Source of the DNA: Streptomyces sp. NBC_01754
GTDB taxonomy: Bacteria; Actinomycetota; Actinomycetes; Streptomycetales; Streptomycetaceae
Reading direction: 5' to 3'
DNA: 64,000 nt
Assembly (NCBI RefSeq): GCF_035918015.1
Contig: NZ_CP109132.1
Location: 186,001-250,000, forward strand
Shown here: piece after piece, positions 31,801 through 42,600 of the stretch
How positions within the stretch are numbered: position 1 is the first letter of the stretch
Layout: the number at the start of each line of letters is the position of its first letter
Notes under the pieces: model-generated
Told to the model about the DNA's origin: nothing
Database searches by the model: none
What the model saw: only the letters and a program-made list of their open reading frames with translations
Translations under genes and position numbers: made by a program

Positions 31801-34800
31801 GGGCGATCGCCCGGTGCAGGTGTATGCCCGCGTCGAAGGTACGGACGGCTGGACGCTGCACGCCTCCGGGGCCCTGGGCTCCTCGGGAGCCGGAACGCCC
31901 GGGTTCGATCTCGAGGTGTGGCCACCGCGGAATGCCACGACAGTGGACCTGGCCGGGTTCTACGATGCGTTGGCCGAGGCGGGCTTCGGCTACGGTCCGG
32001 CGTTCCAAGGCGTACAAGCAGCCTGGCGCGACGAGTCCGGCGTGTATGCGGACATTACGATCCCGGAGCCGATCGACGGGTTGGGGATCCACCCGGCCCT
32101 GTTCGATGCGGCACTGCATGCCTCGGGACTGCTCGCCGTCGCGGGTTCCGGACCGCGGTTGCCGTTCGCGTGGTCGGGTGTGGAGCTGTTCGCGGTCGGT
32201 GCGACTTCGTTGCGGGTGGCGATCCGCCCTGCGGGTGAGGGCATCAGTGTGCAGGCGGCGGACGGCGCCGGTCAGCCTGTGCTGACGGTGCGTTCGCTGG
32301 TATCGCGGGTGGTGTCGGCTGATCAGCTGTCGGCGGCCGGACGTGGCGATGACGCGTTGTTCGCGATCGGCTGGACGGCACTGTCGTCAGGCGCTGCTTC
32401 CGATGAGGCGGTGGGTTCTTCCGCGTGGACGACGCTGACGGTTGGTGACGGCTCGGTCGAGCAAGTCGGCGGCGACGTTCTGCGCGGGGTGCAGGAGTGG
32501 CTGGCGGATGAGCGGTTCGACGATTCGCGCTTGGCGGTGGTGACTCGGGGTGCGGTTCCGGCCGGTCCGGGTGAGGTTGTGGACGCCGTGGGTGCGGCGG
32601 TGTGGGGTCTGGTGCGATCGGCGCAGTCGGAACACCCGGACCGGATCGTGCTGGTGGACACCGAGCCGGGTTCCGAAGGCGTGGACCTGACGCTGCTGGC
32701 CGGGACGGACGAACCGCAGGTAGCGATCCGTGGCGGCGGCGTCCTGGTGCCTCGGCTGGCTCGTGCCGGGTCCGGCGGTGGATTGGTACTGCCGGCCCAG
32801 AACTGGCGCCTGCTGCCGGGCACGGACGGGACGCTGGAGTCCCTGCATGTCGCGACGGCCGACGCGGTGTCGTTGGAAGCCGGTCAGGTGCGGGTCGCGG
32901 TGCGCGCGGCGGGTGTGAACTTCCGTGATGTGCTGATCGGTCTGGGCATGTATCCGGAACCCGGAGTAATGGGCTCCGAAGCTGCCGGTGTCGTGCTGGA
33001 AACCGGTCCGGGGGTCGAGGGCCTTCAGGTTGGTGACCGGGTCTTCGGGTTCTTCAACGGTGGGTTCGCCTCCGAAGCGGTGACCGGCCGGGAACTCCTC
33101 GTGAAGGTCCCGGCGGGTTGGTCATGGGCTCAGGCCGCATCACTGCCAGTGGTGTTCGCGACGGCCTGGTACGGACTGCGCGACCTGGGCGGCGTGACGG
33201 CCGGTGAATCGGTACTGGTCCACGCCGCGGCCGGCGGCGTCGGAATGGCCGCCGTGCAACTGGCACAGCACTGGGGCCTGGAGGTCTACGCCACCGCCAG
33301 CCCCGGCAAATGGCCCACCGTCACCGCCAACGGAGTCGACCCCACCCACATCGCCTCCTCCCGAGACCTCGCCTTCGAAGAACAATTCCGGACGGCGACC
33401 GGCGGCCGGGGTGTGGACGTCGTACTGAACTCCCTGGCCGGAGAATTCCTCGACGCCTCCCTGCGCCTTCTGGCACCAGGCGGCAGATTCATCGAAATGG
33501 GCAAGTCCGATGTACGTACCGGTCTCGATGTCACCTACCGAACCTTCGACCTCACTGATGCCGGCCCGGCACGGATGGGCCAGATCCTGGCCGAAGTGGT
33601 CGCACTGTTCGAGCAGGGTGTGCTGGAACCACTGCCCCTGACCGTCTGGGACGCACGCGAAGCCGTCCCGGCATGGCGGTACATGGCCCAGGCCAGACAC
33701 GTGGGCAAGAACGTACTGTCCGTCCCGGCCCGCCCCGACCAGAACGGCACCGTACTGATCACCGGCGGCACCGGAACCCTCGGCAGCCTGCTCGCCCGAC
33801 ACCTCGTGACCGAGCACGGAACACGGCACCTCCTCCTGCTCTCCCGCCAGGGCCCTGACGCCCCCGGCGCCGCAGACCTCACCGCCGAACTCGCCGCCCT
33901 GGGCGCGGACACACGCATCGTGGCCTGCGACGCCGCCGATCGCGACGCCCTCGCGACAGTACTCACGCAGATATCCGACGACGCCCCGCTCACCGGTGTC
34001 GTCCACGCCGCCGGCGTCCTCGACGACGGCATATTCACCGCCCTGACCGAGGAGCGTCTGAACACAGTCCTCCGGGCGAAAGCAACCGCCGCGGCCAACC
34101 TCGACGAACTGACCCGGAACACCGACCTGAGCATGTTCGTGCTCTACTCCTCGGCATCAGCCACCTTCGGCACCCCCGGCCAGGCCAACTACTCCGCCGC
34201 CAACGCCTTCCTCGACGCCCTGGCCACCCGCCGACGCGCACAAGGCCTGCCAGGCCTGTCCCTCGCCTGGGGCATGTGGGCCCAGACCAGCACCATGACC
34301 AGCACACTCGCCCAGACCGACCGCGCCAGGGCAGCCAGTGCCGGCGCCGCCCTGTCCACCGAACAAGGCCTCGCCCTGTTCGACACAGCCCTGACACATC
34401 CGACAGCACACCTGGTCCCCATCAACCTCGACCTGACCGCACTACGGGCCACCGACACCACAGGAATCCCGGCGCTGCTGCGCGGCCTCGTCACCGGCCG
34501 GATACGCCGCACAGCCACGCAGACCTCGACCGCCGGCCTGGCACTGGCCCAACGACTGCAAACGGTCCCAGCCCCCCAGCAACGACAGATCCTGCTGGAA
34601 CTGATCCGCAGCAACGCGGCGACCGTACTGGGCCACCTCTCACCCGAAGCAGTCGGAGAACGCCAGGCGTTCAAGGACCTCGGCTTCGACTCACTCACCG
34701 CAGTCGAACTACGCAACCGACTCAACACCGTCACCGGGCTCCGGCTGCCGGCCACACTCGTCTTCGACTACCCCAACCCCACCCTCCTCAGCGACTACCT

Positions 34801-35187
34801 GATGTCGCAGTTCTTCGGCGAGTCCGACGTGGTGCCGGAACCGCCTCGACCACTCACCGTGGCCGAAACCGACGAGCCGATCGCGATCGTCGCGATGGCC
34901 TGCCGTTTCCCAGGCGATGTCACCTCGCCCGACCAACTGTGGGACCTGGTCACCGACGGGGTGGACGGCATGTCGGCGTTCCCGGCGAACCGGGGCTGGC
35001 CGGCTGAAGTACCCGGTGGAGCCGTTGGCGTGGGCGGGTTCGTCCATGACGCGGACGAGTTCGATGCCGCGTTGTTCGGGATCAGCCCACGCGAAGCCCT
35101 CGCGATGGACCCGCAACAGCGACTGCTGCTCGAGACCGCGTGGGAGACGTTCGAATCGGCCGGAATGGACCCGCGATCCCTGCGAGG
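24893..35187 (+). repeat. 10.4-kb tandem repeat, copy 2
   Basis: Second copy. Its first kilobase (24893-25890) carries several indels and substitutions, and the offset drifts from 10412 to 10420; after that it matches copy 1. The switch to B2-like sequence lies in a conserved KS stretch just upstream of the active-site Cys. Confidence 0.9.
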
Positions 35188-38100
35188 CCGCAGTGTGGGC
35201 GTGTTCGCCGGATCCTCCACCTCCGGGTACAGCGTCGCCGGCGTGCCCGGCGCGGACGGGCATCTGCTGACCGGTAACGCACCGAGCGTGATCTCCGGCC
35301 GCGTCGCCTACGTCTTCGGGCTCGAAGGGCCCGCGGTCACAGTCGACACCGCGTGCTCCTCGTCGCTGGTAGCCCTGCACTTGGCCGCCCAGGCACTGCG
35401 GGCCGGCGAATGCGATCTCGCGTTGGCCGGCGGCGTAACCGTCATGGCCACCCCAGGCATGTTCGCCGAGTTCGACCGACAGGACGGCCTCGCCACCGAC
35501 GGCCGGTGCAAGGCGTTCGCCGCCGCGGCGGACGGCACCGGCTGGGGTGAAGGCGCCGGCCTCCTGCTGGTCGAACGGCTCTCCGAAGCGCAGCGCAACG
35601 GACACCGCATCCTGGGCGTGGTACGGGGCAGCGCTGTCAACCAGGACGGCGCGTCGAACGGTCTGACGGCGCCGAACGGTCCGTCGCAGCAACGGGTGAT
35701 CCGCCAGGCACTGGCGAACGCCCGTCTCACCACAGCCGATGTGGACGCGGTCGAGGCACACGGGACCGGAACCCGGCTGGGCGACCCGATCGAGGCACAG
35801 GCACTGCTGGCCACCTACGGCCAGGACCGCGACACCGACGAGCCGCTGTGGCTCGGCTCCGTCAAGTCGAACATCGGACACACCCAGTCCGCGGCGGGCG
35901 TCGCGGGCGTGATCAAGATGATCATGGCGATGCGGCGCGGTGTGCTCCCGGCGACGCTGCACGTGGACGAACCATCCCCGCAGGTGGACTGGTCCACCGG
36001 CGCGGTGGAACTACTCACCGAGGCGCGGGAATGGCCCGAGGTGGACCGGCCGCGCAGGGCGGCGGTGTCCTCGTTCGGAATCAGCGGGACCAACGCGCAC
36101 GTGATCCTGGAACAGGCGCCGCCACAGGCTGAACCGGTATCGGTCGGTGTGTCGTCGAAGGCGCCAGCTGTGATGCCGTGGCCGGTGTCGGCTCAGTCCG
36201 AAGCCGCGTTGCGGGCTCAAATCGCACGGTTGCTGGAGTTCGCAGCCGGCGACGAACTGGATGCGGTGGATGTGGGCTGGTCGCTGGCGACCACGCGGGC
36301 CGGGCTGGAGCACCGCGCGGTGCTGGCCGGGCATGCGACGCTCGCCTCCGGTGTCGCCACCGAGGGCCGGCTGGCGGTGTTGTTCACCGGTCAGGGCTCG
36401 CAGCGTCCCGGCATGGGTCTGGGGCTGTACGAGGCGTTCCCGGTGTTCGCCGAAGCCTTCGACGCGGTATGCGCACGCCTGGATCCGTCGCTCCGGCAGG
36501 TCTTGACCGACGGTGTCGACCTGGACCGGACGATGTGGGCGCAGGCGGGTCTGTTCGCCCTCGAAGTCGCCCTGTTCCGGCTGGTCGAGTCCTGGGGTGT
36601 GGTCCCGGACGTACTCCTGGGGCATTCCCTGGGTGAGATCGTCGCCGCGCATGTGTCCGGGATCCTGTCCCTGGACGACGCCTGCACGCTGGTGGCCGAG
36701 CGGGGCCGTCTGATGCAGGCACTCCCTGCCGGCGGCGGCATGCTCGCCGTCCAGGCCGCCGAAGCCGACGTCGCCGACTCCGGGCTGGACATCGCGGCCG
36801 TCAACGGCCCGCAGTCCGTGGTGCTCTCCGGTGACCTCGACGCGATCGAGCGATATGCGGCCGAGTGTGCGGAGCAGGGGCGGCGGGTCAGCGTCCTGAC
36901 CGTGTCCCACGCGTTCCACTCGGCTCTGATGGAGCCGATGCTGGACGAGTTCGCCACCGTCCTGGCCGGGCTGACGTACAACCCCGCACACACCCCCATC
37001 GTGTCGAACCTGACCGGCGCGGTCGCCGAACCAGGACTCATGCAGGACCCCAGCTACTGGCTGCGCCAGGTCCGTCAGACGGTCCGCTTCGCCGACGGCA
37101 TCACGGCCACGGCCCGGCTCGGCGTCACCCGCTACCTGGAACTCGGCCCGGACGGTGTGCTGTCCGGCATGGCCCAGGACACGGCCGGCGACGCCGTGTT
37201 CGCGCCGATCCTCCGCAAGGACCGCGACGAGACCCACACCGCGCTCACGGCGATCAGCCGACTGTGGACATCCGGGGTCGGAGTCGACTGGTCGAGGGTG
37301 TTCGGTGATTGGGGCGGCCGTGTGGTCGGCCTTCCGACATATGCGTTCCAGCATCAGCGTTACTGGGTGGATGCACCGTCGCCGTCGGTTCGAGGTGTCG
37401 CTCAGGCGGCCGATCCGGTGGAGTCCCGGTTCTGGGATGCGGTCGAGCGTGAAGACCTCGACGAGCTGGCCGGCACTCTGCAACTGTCCGATGCGCCACA
37501 GGTGTTGGATTCGGTGGTGCCGGCGTTGGCGTCGTGGCGTCGTGAGCGGCGGCAGCGTTCTGTCATCGACACCTGGCGTTACCAGGTGGTGTGGAAGCCG
37601 CTGGAGAGTGTGCCGTCTGCGTCGCTGTCGGGTACGTGGCTGGTCGCGGGAGACGCGGATGAGGATGTGGTCGCGGCGTTGACCGGTGCGGGTGCCGAGG
37701 TGGTGGGCCTGCCGGTGGATGCGGCGTCGGATCGTGCTGGTCTGGCGGAACAGGTTGCTGCCACGCCCGACGTGCGCGGTGTGGTGCTGGTCGCAGGGAC
37801 GGCACACGGGGTGGTCTGCGGCTCGGCGGTGTCCGACAGCCTCGCGGCTCTGGTGGTGCTGCTGCAGGCGTCGGGTGATGCCGGAGTCGGTGCGCCGTTG
37901 TGGGTGATGACCCGGGGCGCGGTCTCGGTGGGCCAGTCGGATCGTCCGGGTGATCCGGTGCAGGCGGCGGTGTGGGGTCTGGGCCGTGTCGCGGCGCTGG
38001 AGTATCCGCAGCGCTGGGGCGGCATGATCGATCTCCCCGCCGTGCTGGACAGCCGTGCGGCCGGCCGGCTGACCGGGGTCCTGGCCGCCGGCGGCGAGGA

Positions 38101-39496
38101 CCAGGTAGCGGTGCGCGGGTCCGGTGTCTTCGGTCGCCGGATGGTCCGGGCGGTGTCGGCTGGAATACCGGGGGCGGCGTGGAGTCCGTCGGGCACGGTG
38201 CTGGTCACCGGTGGTACCGGCGCGCTGGGCGCGGAGGTGGCACGTTGGCTGGCAGGCCGGGGTGTGTCGCACCTGGTACTGACCAGCCGTAGTGGTGTGG
38301 CGCCCGAGGGTCTGGTCGATGAGCTTGCGGAGTTCGGTGCGCGGGTGACCGTGGTGGCGTGCGATGTCACCGACCGGTCCGCGTTGGCCGACGTGATTGC
38401 GGATGTTCCGAAGCAGTGGCCGCTCATGGGCATCGTCCATGCCGCCGGTGTCGGGGACATGCAGTTGCTGGAGCAGGCCGACCGAGAGACGACGGCCGCG
38501 GTGGTGGCTGCGAAGGTCGACGGGGCGGTGCACCTGGACGAGCTGACCGTGGACCTGCCGCTGGAACTGTTCGTGGTGTTCTCCTCGGGCGCCGCAGCGT
38601 GGGGCAGCGCCGGTCAGGGCGCGTACGCGGCGGGCAACGCGTTCCTCGACGCCTGGGTGCAGCATCGTCGCGACCGCGGTCTGCCCGGCACGTCGGTGGC
38701 ATGGGGACCGTGGGACGGCGCGGGAATGGCGGTCCGGGACGACACGCAGCAGATGCTGCGCCGACGCGGATTGTCACCGATGGACCCCGCATTGGCCATG
38801 CGCACGCTGGCGACCGCGATCGATACCGGCGAATCAGGGCTGGTGGTCGCCGACGTGGAATGGCCCGTGTTCGCGGCGTCCTTCACCGCGGTCCGGCCGA
38901 GCCCACTGCTCGCCGAACTCCCGGAAGCTTCGTCCGTGGCGGCGGCGTCGGACGACGGCGCAGGCTCCGAGGGACTGCGGCAGCAGCTCGCGACGATGTC
39001 GTCGGCGCAGCGGCGGCAGCTGGTGCTCAACGTGGTGCGCACCCATGCGGCGGCGGTGCTGGGGCATTCCGGTGCGGACGCGGTGGAGCCGGGCCGGGCG
39101 TTCCGGGATCTGGGCTTCGACTCGCTGATGGCGGTCGAACTGCGTAACCAGCTGTCCGCGCAGACGGGGTTGTCGTTGCCGACCACGCTGGTGTTCGACC
39201 ACCCGACCCCCGAGGTTCTCGCCGACCACCTTCGCGCGGAGCTCACCCCTGACGAAGCGCAGCAGGCGGCCTCGATAGCCCAGGAGATCGACCGCCTCGA
39301 AGCCGGCCTGCTGACGCTGTCCCGCGCCGAGGGCGAACGGTTCGACGTCGCGGGCAGGCTGCAGACCCTCCTGGCCAACTGGAGGAAGGGCACCGCCTCG
39401 GATGAAGAAGTCACCACCGATGACGCGCTGGATCAGGCGGCCAGCGCCGACGAAGTACTGCAGCTGATCCAAAAGGAATTCGGGAGCCCGAAGTGA
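25739..39496 (+). CDS. PKS B, third open piece: AT-KR-ACP of B4, modules B5 and B6, C-terminal docking
   Basis: An uninterrupted frame of 4585 codons. The first 47 or so are junction noise; homology starts near 25880 ([13 protein letters not shown]). It encodes methylmalonyl AT, KR and ACP (copy of B2), a full KS-AT-DH-ER-KR-ACP module (copy of B3), then B6 (KS-AT-KR-ACP) and a C-terminal docking domain at 39240-39493, with a helix containing [10 protein letters not shown] and a terminal helix ending in [11 protein letters not shown]. If the repeat is an artefact, this piece is the true 3' two thirds of PKS B and joins directly to 9628-15470. PKS C starts 36 bp downstream, so B and C are surely co-transcribed and their docking ends should pair. 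Confidence 0.85.
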   Translation: MCRRRRSAVTAVAGVGAVRCWAEGADRSGCWSFAAGATDWMRWMWRWSLATTRAGLEHRAVVVGGGREELLAGLSVAAPGVAGSGGVVFVFPGQGSQWVEMARGLWESSPVFRERLAECEAALSGYVDWSLTDVLLNDGDLARVDVVQPVLWAVMVALAEVWRSAGVVPSVVVGHSQGEIAAACVAGRLSLQDAARVVALRSKALVAVAGGGGMVSVAAGRDTVGDLLAGSAGQVSVAAVNGPSSTVVSGDTDALDTLIAACEQRGIRARRVPVDYASHSPQMEQLREQILADLAPVSPATGTIPMFSTLTGAPVDGGLDAQYWFDNLRSTVEFEDTIRSLLDQGMRTFIEVSAHPVLTVGIEETLDTTGTEATVLGTLRRDEGGTHQLLSALGEAWRAGAPVDWSTVLTGHRTQLPTYAFQRERYWVDAPSPSVRGVAQAADPVESRFWDAVEREDLDELAGTLQLSDAPQVLDSVVPALASWRRERRQRSVIDTWRYQVVWKPLESVPSASLSGTWLVAGDADEDVVAALTGAGAEVVGLPVDAASDRAGLAEQVAATPDVRGVVLVAGTAHGVVCGSAVSDSLAALVVLLQASGDAGVGAPLWVMTRGAVSVGQSDRPGDPVQAAVWGLGRVAALEYPQRWGGMIDLPAVLDSRAAGRLTGVLAAGGEDQVAVRGSGVFGRRMVRALTVASAAEPWRPSGTVLVTGGTGALGAEVARWLAGRGVSHLVLTSRSGVAPDGLVEELTELGAHVTVTACDVTDRTALADVIAGVPEQWPLMGIVHAAGVGDGQLLEQADRDTTAAVVAAKVDGAVHLDELTVDLPLELFVVFSSGAAAWGSAGQGAYAAGNAFLDAWVQHRRDRGLPGTSVAWGPWDGAGMAVRDDTQQMLRRRGLSPMDPALAMRTLATAIDTGESGLVVADVEWPVFAASFTAVRPSPLLAELPEASSVAEPGDDDGDTEEVPRLLAGVPAAEQRHVLLDVVRTHAAAVLGHSGADAVEPGRAFRDLGFDSLMAVELRNRLQTATGLRLTATLVFDYPTSSVLVDFLLAELSGEEFGEPAEAAPAVVGTDEPIAVVGMACRFPSGVNSPEDLWQMVRDGVDGIGDFPANRGWVFDASGGDYTPVGGFVHDADEFDAELFGISPREALAMDPQQRMLLESAWETFESAGVEPRALRGSRTGVFVGGSTSGYGSGLQVPQGAEGHLLTGNATSVMSGRVAYVFGLEGPAVTVDTACSSSLVALHLAAQALRAGECEMALAGGATVMVNAGVFAEFDRQGGLASDGRCKAFAAGSDGMGWGEGVGLLLVERLSDARRNGHRILGVVRGSAVNQDGASNGLSAPNGPSQQRVIRQALANARLTAADVDTVEAHGTGTPLGDPIEAQALLATYGQDRGEGGEPLWIGSVKSNIAHTQAAAGVAGVIKMIMALRHGLLPATLHVDEPTPQVDWSAGAVELLTEARSWPEADHPRRAGVSSFGISGTNAHVILEQAPEPEPESATADVPLRTPESVPWPVSAKSETALRAQVERLRSFVAEQPELDAVDVGWSLATTRAALEHRVVLAGGDVLATGTAGEGRLAVLFTGQGSQRPGMGLGLYETFPVFAEAFDAVCARLDVRLERPLREVLTDGVDLDRTMWAQAGLFALEVALFRLVESWGVVPDVLLGHSLGEIVAAHVSGILSLDDACTLVAERGRLMQALPAGGGMLAVQATEADVADSGLDIAAVNGPQSVVLSGDLDAIEQYAAQCATRGRRFNILTVSHAFHSALMEPMLDEFATVLAGLTYNPARIPIVSNLTGAVAEPGLMQDPGYWLRQVRQAVRFADGVTTLEAMGVTTYLELGPDGVLSAMAQETAVDAVFAPILRKDRDETDTALTAISRLWSAGADLDWSTVFTGWGGRTIPLPTYAFQHQRYWPQPKTGAGDLGAVALTDAGHALLGTAVALADGVVLNGGLSVDLQPWLADHTVLGRIVVPGTALVEMALRAGQEVGCGPVRELVLQAPLILPTAKGVQVQVRVDDPDASGDRPVQVYARVEGTDGWTLHASGALGSSGAGTPGFDLEVWPPRNATTVDLAGFYDALAEAGFGYGPAFQGVQAAWRDESGVYADITIPEPIDGLGIHPALFDAALHASGLLAVAGSGPRLPFAWSGVELFAVGATSLRVAIRPAGEGISVQAADGAGQPVLTVRSLVSRVVSADQLSAAGRGDDALFAIGWTALSSGAASDEAVGSSAWTTLTVGDGSVEQVGGDVLRGVQEWLADERFDDSRLAVVTRGAVPAGPGEVVDAVGAAVWGLVRSAQSEHPDRIVLVDTEPGSEGVDLTLLAGTDEPQVAIRGGGVLVPRLARAGSGGGLVLPAQNWRLLPGTDGTLESLHVATADAVSLEAGQVRVAVRAAGVNFRDVLIGLGMYPEPGVMGSEAAGVVLETGPGVEGLQVGDRVFGFFNGGFASEAVTGRELLVKVPAGWSWAQAASLPVVFATAWYGLRDLGGVTAGESVLVHAAAGGVGMAAVQLAQHWGLEVYATASPGKWPTVTANGVDPTHIASSRDLAFEEQFRTATGGRGVDVVLNSLAGEFLDASLRLLAPGGRFIEMGKSDVRTGLDVTYRTFDLTDAGPARMGQILAEVVALFEQGVLEPLPLTVWDAREAVPAWRYMAQARHVGKNVLSVPARPDQNGTVLITGGTGTLGSLLARHLVTEHGTRHLLLLSRQGPDAPGAADLTAELAALGADTRIVACDAADRDALATVLTQISDDAPLTGVVHAAGVLDDGIFTALTEERLNTVLRAKATAAANLDELTRNTDLSMFVLYSSASATFGTPGQANYSAANAFLDALATRRRAQGLPGLSLAWGMWAQTSTMTSTLAQTDRARAASAGAALSTEQGLALFDTALTHPTAHLVPINLDLTALRATDTTGIPALLRGLVTGRIRRTATQTSTAGLALAQRLQTVPAPQQRQILLELIRSNAATVLGHLSPEAVGERQAFKDLGFDSLTAVELRNRLNTVTGLRLPATLVFDYPNPTLLSDYLMSQFFGESDVVPEPPRPLTVAETDEPIAIVAMACRFPGDVTSPDQLWDLVTDGVDGMSAFPANRGWPAEVPGGAVGVGGFVHDADEFDAALFGISPREALAMDPQQRLLLETAWETFESAGMDPRSLRGRSVGVFAGSSTSGYSVAGVPGADGHLLTGNAPSVISGRVAYVFGLEGPAVTVDTACSSSLVALHLAAQALRAGECDLALAGGVTVMATPGMFAEFDRQDGLATDGRCKAFAAAADGTGWGEGAGLLLVERLSEAQRNGHRILGVVRGSAVNQDGASNGLTAPNGPSQQRVIRQALANARLTTADVDAVEAHGTGTRLGDPIEAQALLATYGQDRDTDEPLWLGSVKSNIGHTQSAAGVAGVIKMIMAMRRGVLPATLHVDEPSPQVDWSTGAVELLTEAREWPEVDRPRRAAVSSFGISGTNAHVILEQAPPQAEPVSVGVSSKAPAVMPWPVSAQSEAALRAQIARLLEFAAGDELDAVDVGWSLATTRAGLEHRAVLAGHATLASGVATEGRLAVLFTGQGSQRPGMGLGLYEAFPVFAEAFDAVCARLDPSLRQVLTDGVDLDRTMWAQAGLFALEVALFRLVESWGVVPDVLLGHSLGEIVAAHVSGILSLDDACTLVAERGRLMQALPAGGGMLAVQAAEADVADSGLDIAAVNGPQSVVLSGDLDAIERYAAECAEQGRRVSVLTVSHAFHSALMEPMLDEFATVLAGLTYNPAHTPIVSNLTGAVAEPGLMQDPSYWLRQVRQTVRFADGITATARLGVTRYLELGPDGVLSGMAQDTAGDAVFAPILRKDRDETHTALTAISRLWTSGVGVDWSRVFGDWGGRVVGLPTYAFQHQRYWVDAPSPSVRGVAQAADPVESRFWDAVEREDLDELAGTLQLSDAPQVLDSVVPALASWRRERRQRSVIDTWRYQVVWKPLESVPSASLSGTWLVAGDADEDVVAALTGAGAEVVGLPVDAASDRAGLAEQVAATPDVRGVVLVAGTAHGVVCGSAVSDSLAALVVLLQASGDAGVGAPLWVMTRGAVSVGQSDRPGDPVQAAVWGLGRVAALEYPQRWGGMIDLPAVLDSRAAGRLTGVLAAGGEDQVAVRGSGVFGRRMVRAVSAGIPGAAWSPSGTVLVTGGTGALGAEVARWLAGRGVSHLVLTSRSGVAPEGLVDELAEFGARVTVVACDVTDRSALADVIADVPKQWPLMGIVHAAGVGDMQLLEQADRETTAAVVAAKVDGAVHLDELTVDLPLELFVVFSSGAAAWGSAGQGAYAAGNAFLDAWVQHRRDRGLPGTSVAWGPWDGAGMAVRDDTQQMLRRRGLSPMDPALAMRTLATAIDTGESGLVVADVEWPVFAASFTAVRPSPLLAELPEASSVAAASDDGAGSEGLRQQLATMSSAQRRQLVLNVVRTHAAAVLGHSGADAVEPGRAFRDLGFDSLMAVELRNQLSAQTGLSLPTTLVFDHPTPEVLADHLRAELTPDEAQQAASIAQEIDRLEAGLLTLSRAEGERFDVAGRLQTLLANWRKGTASDEEVTTDDALDQAASADEVLQLIQKEFGSPK
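28955..34830 (+). other. Module B5: KS-AT(malonyl)-DH-ER-KR-ACP (second copy of B3, intact)
   Basis: Copy of B3 at an offset of 10421, without the missing C, hence in frame throughout: KS Cys 29444-29446, GHSLG 30731-30745, HAFH 31019-31030, DH His 31625-31627, KR Tyr 34190-34192, ACP Ser 34691-34693. If one repeat copy is an artefact, this is the reliable version of module B3. Confidence 0.8.
34868..39210 (+). other. Module B6: KS-AT(malonyl)-KR(A-type)-ACP
   Basis: KS Cys 35354-35356; GHSLG 36620-36634 and HAFH 36908-36919 (malonyl); KR Trp 38600-38602 and Tyr 38624-38626, no LDD (A-type); ACP Ser 39122-39124. The KR N-terminal part (about 37365-38145) is almost the same DNA as B2 (16597-17385), while the AT belongs to the malonyl group. 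The switch falls at the YAFQ motif just after the AT. Confidence 0.9.
39240..39493 (+). other. C-terminal docking domain of PKS B
   Basis: After the last ACP comes an amphipathic helical region ([19 protein letters not shown], then LQTLLANW), an acidic linker, and a terminal helix ending FGSPK. This is the usual layout of actinobacterial cis-AT PKS C-terminal docking domains. The partner should be the N-terminal helix of PKS C. Confidence 0.8.
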
Positions 39497-39532
39497 ACGG
39501 CGTTCAGACTCCTCCCGTGAAGGGTGATGGCC

Positions 39533-39631
39533 ATGGCGGATGAAACACAACTCCTCAAGCAGCTGAAGTGGATGACCACCGAGCTGCGCCAGGCCCACCG
39601 CTCGCTGCGCCAGGTCGAGGAGCGCGAACAC
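39533..39631 (+). other. N-terminal docking helix of PKS C
   Basis: About 33 charged, heptad-like residues ([19 protein letters not shown] and onward) precede the KS start at [12 protein letters not shown]. This is the typical coiled-coil docking segment and is expected to bind the C-terminal docking domain of PKS B. Confidence 0.8.
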
Positions 39632-42600
39632 GAGCCGATCGCCGTCGTCGGCATGGCGTGCCGCTTCCCCGGCGGCGTCAACTCCCCGGAAGACCTCTGG
39701 CGGATGGTCCGGGACGGCGTCGACGGCATCGGCGACTTCCCGGCCAACCGCGGCTGGAGCGATGAAGGCGACTTCGTCCGCCAGGGCGGATTCCTCCATG
39801 ACGCCGACCGATTTGACGCGGCACTGTTCGGTATCTCGCCGCGCGAGGCGCTGGCGATGGACCCGCAGCAGCGTCTGCTGCTGGAGTCGGCCTGGGAGGT
39901 CTTCGAGTCCGCCGGGATCGACCCGCGGTCGTTGCGGCGTACCCAGACTGGCGTGTATGTCGGCACGAACGGCCAGGACTACGCGACCCTGCCGAACGCC
40001 GACGAGGCGGAGGGATACATCGCCACCGGAGCCAGCGCCAGCGTGATCTCCGGTCGCGTCGCGTATGCCTTTGGTCTCGAGGGCCCCGCCGTCACGGTGG
40101 ACACGGCGTGTTCGTCATCACTGGTGGCACTTCACCTGGCGTCGCGGGCACTGCGGGCGGGAGAGTGCGAGCTGGCGGTCGTCGGCGGCGTGACGGTGAT
40201 GGCCACCACGGCGGCGTTCGAGGAGTTCGACCGGCAGGACGGGCTCGCCGGCGACGGCCGGTGCAAGTCCTTCGCGGCGTCCGCGGACGGCACCGGCTGG
40301 GGCGAGGGCATCGGACTGCTGCTGGTGGAGCGGCTCTCGGACGCACAGCGCAACGGACACCACATCCTGGGTGTGGTGCGAGGCAGTGCGGTCAACCAGG
40401 ACGGCGCGTCGAACGGTCTGACGGCCCCGAGTGGTCCGTCGCAGCAGCGGGTGATCCGGCAGGCACTGGCCAACGCCCAGTTGTCGACCGCGGATGTCGA
40501 TGCGGTCGAGGCGCATGGCACCGGCACGCGGCTCGGGGATCCGATCGAGGCGCAGGCGTTGCTGGCGACCTACGGCCAGGACCACGGCGAGGGCGGCGAG
40601 CCGCTGTGGCTGGGGTCGGTCAAGTCGAACATCGGTCACACGCAGGCTGCGGCGGGTGTGGCCGGTGTGATCAAGATGGTCATGGCGATGCGGCGTGGTG
40701 TGCTGCCTGCGACGTTGCATGTGGATGAGCCGTCGCCGCAGGTGGACTGGTCCGCCGGTGCGGTGGAGTTGCTGACCGAGTCTCGGCAATGGCCTGAGGT
40801 GGATCGTCCGCGCAGGGCAGCGGTGTCGTCGTTCGGGATCAGCGGTACGAACGCGCACGTGATCCTGGAGCAGGCTCCTGAGCCTGTCGGACAGGAGCTG
40901 GTCGCCGAGCCGTCGGCGCCGCGACCCGACACGGTGCCGTGGGTGGTGTCGGCGAAGTCCGAGGCGGGGCTGCGGGCGCAGGTGGAGCGGCTGCGGTCGT
41001 TCGTGGCGGAGCGTCCGGAGCTGGAGGCGGTGGATGTCGGCTGGTCGCTGGCGACGACGCGGGCCGGGCTGGAGCACCGTGTGGTGCTGGCCGGGGACGC
41101 GACGCTCGCCTCCGGTGTCGCCACCGAGGGCCGGCTGGCGGTGTTGTTCACCGGTCAGGGTTCGCAGCGTCCCGGCATGGGTCTGGGGCTGTACGAGGCG
41201 TTCCCGGTGTTCGCCGAAGCCTTCGACGCGGTATGCGCACGCCTGGATCCGTCGCTCCGGCAGGTCTTGACCGACGGCGTCGACCTGGACCGGACGATGT
41301 GGGCGCAGGCGGGCCTGTTCGCCCTCGAAGTCGCCCTGTTCCGGCTGGTCGAAGCGTGGGGTGTGGTCCCGGACGTGCTCCTGGGTCACTCGCTCGGTGA
41401 GATCGTCGCCGCGCATGTGTCCGGGATCCTGTCCCTGGACGACGCCTGCACCCTGGTGGCGGAGCGTGGCCGTCTGATGCAGGCGCTGCCCGCAGGTGGC
41501 GGGATGCTCGCCGTCCAGGCCACCGAGACGGACGTCGCCGACTCCGGGCTGGATGTCGCGGCGGTGAACGGCCCGCAGTCCGTGGTGCTCTCCGGTGACA
41601 TCGAGGCGATCGAGCGGTACGCGGCCGAGTGTGCGGAGCAGGGACGGCGGTTCAACGTCCTGACCGTGTCCCACGCCTTCCACTCGGCCCTGATGGAACC
41701 GATGCTGGACGAGTTCGCGACCGTCCTGGCCGGGCTGACGTACAACCCCGCCCACATCCCGGTCGTGTCGAACCTGACGGGTGCGGTGGCCGAGCCCGGG
41801 CTGATGCAGGACCCGGACTACTGGCTGCGGCAGGTGCGGCAGGTGGTCCGTTTCGCCGATGGCGTCACGACCCTCGAGGCCATGGGTGTGACGGCCTATC
41901 TGGAGCTGGGCCCGGACGGTGTGCTGTCCGGCATGGCCCAGGACACCGTCGGCGACGCCGTGTTCGCTCCGGTGCTGCGTATGGACCGCGACGAGACGGA
42001 CACCGCCCTGACCGCCGTCAGTCGGCTGTGGGCGTCCGGGGCCAAGGTCGACTGGTCAAAGGTGTTCACGGGCTGGGGCGGCCGTACGGTCCCGCTGCCG
42101 ACGTATGCCTTCCAGCGCGAGCGGTACTGGCCGCGAGCAGGCGCGGCGGCGGGGAACGCGGGTGCGCTCGGCCTGACGGATGCGGGGCACCCGTTGCTGG
42201 GCGCGGCAGTGCCGTTGGCCGAGGGCGACGGTGTGGTGTTGACCGGTCGGTTGTCGGTGGGGGCGCAGGCGTGGCTGGCTGATCACGTGGTGTCGGGGCG
42301 TGTGGTGGTGCCGGGCACGGCGTTGGTGGAGATGGTGCTGCGTGCCGGCCAGGAGGTCGGCTGCGGTCTGGTCCGTGAGCTGGTGTTGCAGGCACCGTTG
42401 GTGTTGGCGGAGTCCGGCGGGACGCAGGTTCAGGTGCGGGTCGAGGGCCCGGGCGAGTCGGGCGACCGGCCGGTTCACATCCATGCGCGGATGGACGGCA
42501 CGGACGAGTGGGTGCTGCACGCCTCGGGTCAACTGGCGGTATCCGAGGCTGAGTCGGCCGGCTTCGATCTGAGCGTGTGGCCGCCGCAGGGTGCGGACCC

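Larger units (their letters stand above)
9628..39496 (+). other. PKS B composite gene model (frame-disrupted as sequenced; probable true gene of 4 modules)
   Basis: Start GTG 9628 (AAGGTGG at 9615-9621, 6-nt spacing), stop TGA 39494-39496. The N-terminal docking helix is about residues 1-32 (begins [14 protein letters not shown]). As written it carries six modules (B1-B6) but changes frame at about 18590 (one C missing from a C run), 24766 (+1), 24855 (+2), 25299 (+1), 25612 (+2) and several places in 25700-25860. The frame runs 1, 0, 1, 0, then 2. Deleting one 10420-bp repeat period while keeping the second copy leaves 19449 nt, exactly 6483 codons: docking-B1-B2-B3-B6-docking with no break. 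I regard that 6482-residue protein as the likely real product; the pieces as sequenced are listed separately. Confidence 0.8.

Noticed and set aside
28487..32119. Very long antisense open frames, for example 1210 codons on the minus strand here, and similar ones at 18432-21698 and 45857-49279
   Set aside because: They lie exactly opposite proven PKS domains, recur at the same place in every paralogous module, and encode His/Arg/Gln-rich sequence with no domain. They are high-GC shadows.
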